Assembly: GCA_030248065.1 (NCBI GenBank) | Contig: JASAMV010005135.1 | Location: 1 to 64,000 of the forward strand | Length of the DNA stretch: 64,000 nucleotides | Reading direction: 5' to 3' | DNA from: Rhynchonema sp. JSB1_4 | Lineage: Eukaryota; Nematoda; Chromadorea; Monhysterida; Xyalidae | In this document: in pieces, positions 59,511 through 64,000 of the stretch | Layout: each line of letters begins with the position of its first letter | How positions within the stretch are numbered: the stretch's first letter is position 1 | Made by a program: the position numbers and the translations under genes | The notes under the pieces: model-generated | Seen by the model: the letters and a program-made list of their open reading frames with translations, nothing else | What the model was told of the DNA's origin: nothing | Database searches by the model: none

Positions 59511-60858
59511 ATGGTAAGAAAAGTAAATTGTGCTTTCTATTGAGTTGCTATTGGGGTTTCGCGTGGACTCCAGAATTCTAATTATCTTGCGTCACGGCCA
59601 AAATCAACATTGGGTGGCACTCCCATGCAAGCAGGGTTGCCGAACAGTGTTCTTTCTACAACTAGCAGTCGCTGGAATATTCGTGGTTCAAGCAAACTTG
59701 TTTAACTAGACCAGTGAGACCACTGTGGGAAAAGCACGCGAACAAAAACTGGTACTGATAGCTGAGAGAACATGTTTATTGCACAGGCCACCTACAAGGA
59801 TCTGTGCATGGAAAAATGCGATTTCGACACGTCCGATGTGTACATTATGGGTAAGCTCAGTTTGCATTCCGTTCCAAGAAGAATATTATTTGGTTTCTGA
59901 ACATGGCTGTTTTAGCGAAAGAAGTTCCTTGATCAAACCGTCATCACCAGGTCATCGTCAGAGTGCGAGTGCATCCATTTTAATTCAGAACTATTCGACG
60001 CTTTCAAATTCTACGACAAAGACCAGAGTGGTTCGATATCAACCAAGGAGCTCGGCACCATCGTTCGGTCGTTGGGTCAAAATCCGACCGAAGCCGAATT
60101 ACAGGCGTTGATCAATGAAGCCGATGTGGACTGTGCGTGCATGTATATGATGTGATTTTCTTTTTTATGTTCACATACATGGTACCTACATATATACCTT
60201 TTCAGGCAACGGTGTCGTGGATTTTCCCGAATTTGTGGTTTTGATGACACAAAAACTAAAGACCACCGATGCTGAAGAGACGATACAGGAAGCGTTCAGG
60301 GTTGGTTATGATAATCGGGCTCAGACTTGAACTTGGCTTTCTTTCTGCGACGAGGTGTGCCTGATTAATCAAGCAAATGTTTGATTCAGGTCTTTGACAA
60401 GGACGGTAACGGCACTATTGGTCTGGATGAACTAAGACATGTGATGCTGAATATGGGCGAAGAACTAACTGAAGATGTTGGTGCGAGATGCGATTTTCTC
60501 TTTCACTGGATTCACATTTTTCTTTATTTAGTTCTGATAAAAAAAAGAAATCCAATTTTCAGGAAGTGGACGAAATTCTGAAAGACGCCGATACCGACGG
60601 CGATAGATTGATTGAGTATCACGGTGAGAGAGAATTGAATTTTAGAATGGAACAAAAGAGTGAGCTCAACCTTTTCCTCCTGAATTGACAACACCCTGGT
60701 GCACCAGGTCATTATCAGCATTATTAAAATTTTGACGACAGCCTTTTATTCCAGAATTCCGCACCATGTTGTGCTGCGCTGCGCGTGCATCTTCACTTGA
60801 ACAGTTGACTGAAAGCGGGACAGAGGAGGAAGAGACGAGTGGGGCGGAGGACTACTGA
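59511..60858 (+). CDS. Calmodulin-like EF-hand protein 1
   Basis: Seven exons: 59511-59513, 59787-59850, 59989-60132, 60206-60300, 60390-60476, 60563-60623, 60755-60858, giving 185 residues. The first coding exon is just ATG before GTAAGA, as in animal calmodulin genes, where an intron follows the start codon. Four EF-hands: loops 32-43 ([12 protein letters not shown]), 68-79 ([12 protein letters not shown]), 105-116 ([12 protein letters not shown]) and 141-152 ([12 protein letters not shown]). Loops 1-3 keep the ligands at positions 1, 3, 5, 9 and 12. Loop 4 has Arg146 in place of the near-invariant Gly at position 6, so its calcium binding is doubtful. The linker [17 protein letters not shown] is calmodulin-like. 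An acidic tail of about 30 residues after EF4 ([15 protein letters not shown]) is absent from calmodulin. It is a paralogue of, and convergent with, the gene at 61238-62893. Confidence 0.88.
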
Positions 60859-61237
60859 ACCAACATTTTTGCATCAAACGCTATAAAATTAAATAATTTT
60901 CGACTTTGCACTTTGAGTTCTCACTGATTTTATTATGTTTTGTTGCTGTGAGAAAAAACACGTGCGGTTGCATCGTTATGCACCAGCAGTGTCGTTTCAT
61001 ACAATCGTGTGTCTATGCTATGCTCTGTGATAAAGAAACTCTCGTGTGCATCAATTAATCAGCAATAATTCTTTTATTTTATACAGAATCATGTGCGGTG
61101 TTTCTTTCAACACATTTGCCAAAAAATAATAAAAAATGAAAGATGAGTGAGTGTCCATGACATGCTGCAAAGGAAGAGTATAAAACAAAAAATAACGTGG
61201 AAGCATAAATGAAAGATGAAATATACTCAAACTTTGC
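60859..61237. other. Spacer between convergent calmodulin-like genes
   Basis: Short 3'-UTR-type DNA, AT-rich. No gene is visible. Confidence 0.5.
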
Positions 61238-62893
61238 TTAAAGTTGTGATACTGGCGTCAAATTAAGCTCATGTTCAGCTGTTTTTTCTTGACAATCAGA
61301 TGAGAGGGACACAGAGTCGCCGGGTGGCACCGTGAATTTCAGCATTTCGGAAAATTCTGAAAAATAGACGTTTTTTATCCCAGCTTAGATTTATCATGAT
61401 TTTATGAATTTGTGCAACAACAACGCATCGATGACAACAGTGTCTTTGCCCATTTTTAGCACACACTGGCGGGCGGCACAGCAGGTCATCTGCCGCTCGT
61501 GCATACTCCAATCTCCAGACCACCAAGCTTGTTATCATGCCCATAGGATGACAGTCGCTCAGCCATAAGTTCACGACAACGAAATAACGATACTTTTCAA
61601 GAACTATGGTTTCACTGAGTGCACAATACAAAAAGATAATTGCAAATAAGACAAAAACAACCGACACTCACCCTCGTATCGAATGTAGCCGTCTCCGTCG
61701 CGGTCCGCCCCTCCAAGTATGGCATCGACTTCTTCTTCACTCAAGCCCTCCCCCATGTTCATCATCACGTGACGCAGCTCCATCATCTCGATAATGCCGT
61801 TGCCGTCTTTGTCGAACGCCTTGATAAATCAGGGTGGCTAGGTTTTCGGACTGTATGAAATGGCAATATTCGTGCGAAATCAACAATGAGGGAACTCGAA
61901 CCCGGAAAGCTTCGGCGATCGTCTCATCGGCGTCCGCCTGTTTCAATCGTTGTGTCATCAAAATCACGAACTCGGCGAAATCCAGCACACCGTTGCCTGA
62001 AATATCAAGAAGAGGTTATTTTAATGGTCAGTTCAGTCACAATAAAACAAAATAACAGACAACGCTTTGCCCATTTCGAAAATGTGAACATTTCAATGAT
62101 GTGAGCCCTGTCTTGTTGATCGATACACTGCACACAGCTGATGTTTCACAGAGAGAGAAGTTACCAAGAAAGTTCTCGTGAAGCAAAAAAGCAGATGGTT
62201 GAGAGCATCAGAGAATTGCAAGACAACTACCCTATGGTAACCCTCGTTTGAAACATCAGCAATCCAAAACTCACAATCCGCATCTGCCTCATTTGTGAGT
62301 GATTGAAGTTCACTTTCGGTCGGATTCTGACCCAATGACCTGACGATCGTGCCCAACTCCTTTGTGCATATCGTACCGCTGCCATCAACGTCGTACAGTT
62401 TGAACGTTTCGTGCAATTCTGCGGATAAAAATTATTAAAAGTTTGAATTCAATATTTTTTGACAGTTCCAAAAAAATTTATCTGAACTGTCTATATTTTC
62501 AATGAGCGCAAATTCTATCACCTTTCACGTGAGGGTCGTTCCAGTTGATCTCGAGTTTCTCCTTCGCCTCGCTCTGCAAGAATTAAAATTAGGCTTGACC
62601 TGAACTATTAAAAACAGATTACGGTAACTAAACGTGATTCCCTTGCTTGTAGTAGAGATTCGTATTTGGATATAAATCCATCTGGTCCTGCGATTCTCGT
62701 GGCAATTACATACATCGCGACTGCATAAACAGTGATGTTTCACAAAATGTCCGAACATGATTAGGATGCAACCCCTAATTGTAAGGCCTTTGACACATGG
62801 ACAGTGACGAAAATCTGATGACAGAACAGACAGAGCACAACTCAGCACACGAAATCGCACATTGTTGCGCAACAGAAATACAAACGCCTTCAT
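61238..62893 (-). CDS. Calmodulin-like EF-hand protein 2
   Basis: Exons on the minus strand: 62893-62882 (tentative start MKAF), 62573-62522, 62418-62275, 61996-61902, 61819-61672, 61356-61238, giving 189 residues. All junctions from exon 2 onward are phase-consistent and certain; the 12-base first exon is the best in-phase choice found. The four EF loops are all canonical: about 31-42 ([12 protein letters not shown]), 67-78 ([12 protein letters not shown]), 104-115 ([12 protein letters not shown]) and 140-151 ([12 protein letters not shown]). Identity with the neighbouring paralogue is high around [14 protein letters not shown]. An N-terminal lead ([16 protein letters not shown]) and a C-terminal extension of about 35 residues ([20 protein letters not shown]) are not in calmodulin. 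Likely a calcium sensor; partner unknown. Confidence 0.88.
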
Positions 62894-63091
62894 CTGGTTC
62901 AGACGACTAAAGGCCTAACTATACTTCGTTCTCTCAGAGAACAAAGAACAAATTCTCGCTCGCTGATTGGCTGTTGAACGCCTTAACGGTCGAGTTATTG
63001 TTCTTCTTGGTCCTTCCAAAAGGTTATTTCATTTTTTACCGAAATATTCCAGCCAGATTAACTTCTTCAAATGCGTCTCTAAAGTGTCGTC
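62894..63091. promoter_or_regulatory. Short divergent promoter region
   Basis: Fewer than 200 bases separate the (tentative) start of calmodulin-like 2 on the minus strand from the start of the Ly6 gene on the plus strand, so the two genes may share a promoter. It contains ccgaaatattcc and ccttccaaaagg-like words, but no motif I can name. Confidence 0.35.
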
Positions 63092-63833
63092 ATGTTCACC
63101 AAATGCTCATTTCTGTTGTTCAGCTGTCTGCTGTCGGTGTCATCAGTATTCAGTCAAGACGGGATCACATGTTATGTGCAGAATCCGCTTGAAGACTCGC
63201 CGCAATCGAGCGAATCCAGCTGTCGCGCATGCGTGCACGCAATTGTGACACAAGGTGAGGGGTAAACATTGTAGTCAGCCCAGATTATATTCTCACGTAA
63301 GTCGATCAAGTCAATCAGTCTTGTCAGTTTTCGTGCAATAGACAACCACATGCAAAAAACCAACTGACGTGTACCTGATATCGTGCCTGACATTTACAAG
63401 CTACAAGCTGGCGCTGACCTTCAGGTCCGTCGGTCCTAAATCGGGTATATGTACATACACACATAAATACCCAGTGACATCGGGTTTCACTTGTTTCCTC
63501 ACTCCAGGTAGAAAGCCGCCCGACCCAGTGGCCATGTGCATCAAAACGGTGGGCTGCGGCGAAGAGTACAGGTGGAGCGGTGGTGAGCCATTCATGCTGC
63601 CGAAAGAGAACGAAGAAAAGGAAAGTTTCGTCTTTCTCGCCCATCATTGGGTGAAGAACTACGAACAGAAGTTTGAGAAAATGTACTGCTGCGAAAGGGA
63701 CTTGTGCAACGCGGCGCCCGAGTTGCCGGCAAAAGAGGGGGAGGCAAACATCGCAAAGATGAAGGGAAGAAAGCGGGACAGGCTCCGCACTTGGGCACGC
63801 AGACAGAAGGGAAAGCTTGGCAAAAGAAATTAA
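63092..63833 (+). CDS. Secreted Ly6/three-finger-fold protein
   Basis: Two exons: 63092-63254 and 63508-63833, joined in phase 1, give 162 residues. The signal peptide is about 1-23 (MFTKCSFLLFSCLLSVSSVF), with the mature protein from SQDGITCY. Cysteines follow the Ly6/uPAR pattern: ITC, SCRAC, AMCIKTVGC and the terminal box MYCCERDLCN (CC-x4-CN). Most family members continue to a hydrophobic GPI-anchor signal. Here the tail after the CN box is about 45 residues, strongly basic and without a hydrophobic end (MKGRKRDRLRTWARRQKGKL), so secretion rather than GPI anchoring is inferred. Such proteins often modulate receptors or ion channels, but no target can be inferred. Confidence 0.85.
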
Positions 63834-64000
63834 TCAGCTGATTTTTTAGCAAGAAACCTGGAGTATTCGTTTTAACGCAAAAAAACGCATTAGAACTTTG
63901 TGATACCATACATCTTTTATCTCAGCCGTATCATGTTCTTGTTTTTTTGTGAAATCGCGAAACCAGATGAATTTATACACCATAAAACGATTAAAACTAT
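63834..64000. other. Window end, 3' UTR of the Ly6 gene
   Basis: AT-rich sequence after the stop codon. No feature beyond the probable 3' UTR is visible. Confidence 0.4.

Noticed and set aside
39855..62742. Idea that TGATGTTTCA and GACGATGACCTGG mark intronic box C/D snoRNAs
   Set aside because: Box C (RTGATGA) and box D (CTGA) are not arranged with a terminal stem around the copies, and the conserved words are longer than C/D boxes while the spacing varies.

Overview
This is eukaryotic genomic DNA from an invertebrate animal. Genes are split into many small exons. Introns are mostly 45-300 bp with GT-AG ends and pyrimidine-rich CAG acceptors. They encode animal families: dynamin, BBS5, hnRNP Q/R, calmodulin-like proteins, a Ly6-fold protein and a rhodopsin-class GPCR. 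An ecdysozoan (nematode or tardigrade) fits the intron sizes and family mix, but I cannot fix the phylum from the sequence. No prokaryotic, viral or organellar genes were seen.

Layout. 1-3454: non-coding, with one short Helitron. 3455-4967 (+): GPCR. 6766-9028 (-): secreted trypsin-like protease. 9687-18700 (-): single-pass receptor with TSP1 and CUB-like domains (THSD1-like); its 5.3-kb second intron holds two palindromic TTAA-flanked elements. 19374-21367 (-): two weakly supported small proteins. 23754-35437 (-): complete dynamin in 20-21 exons with two possible C-termini. 38510-40978 (+): unrecognised 425-aa coiled-coil protein. 41375-43698 (-): complete BBS5, with a near-consensus RFX/DAF-19 X-box upstream. 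44383-47594: a nest of inserted DNA transposons plus a 5S-rRNA-derived SINE. 47751-56178 (+): SAP-domain hnRNP Q/R protein, whose first intron holds a second transposon nest. 59511-60858 (+) and 61238-62893 (-): convergent calmodulin-like paralogues. 63092-63833 (+): secreted Ly6/three-finger protein, divergent from the second calmodulin-like gene.

Exon models were built by hand. In every multi-exon gene reported here the exon lengths and phases add up to one open frame. The most notable non-genic signals are a 10-base motif (TGATGTTTCA) occurring 15 times, 13 of them in introns, and stacks of non-autonomous transposons whose intact 8-bp target duplications reveal the insertion order. BBS5 serves ciliary trafficking, dynamin membrane fission, hnRNP Q/R RNA handling and the calmodulin-like pair calcium sensing. 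There is no sign that these genes form a functional cluster.
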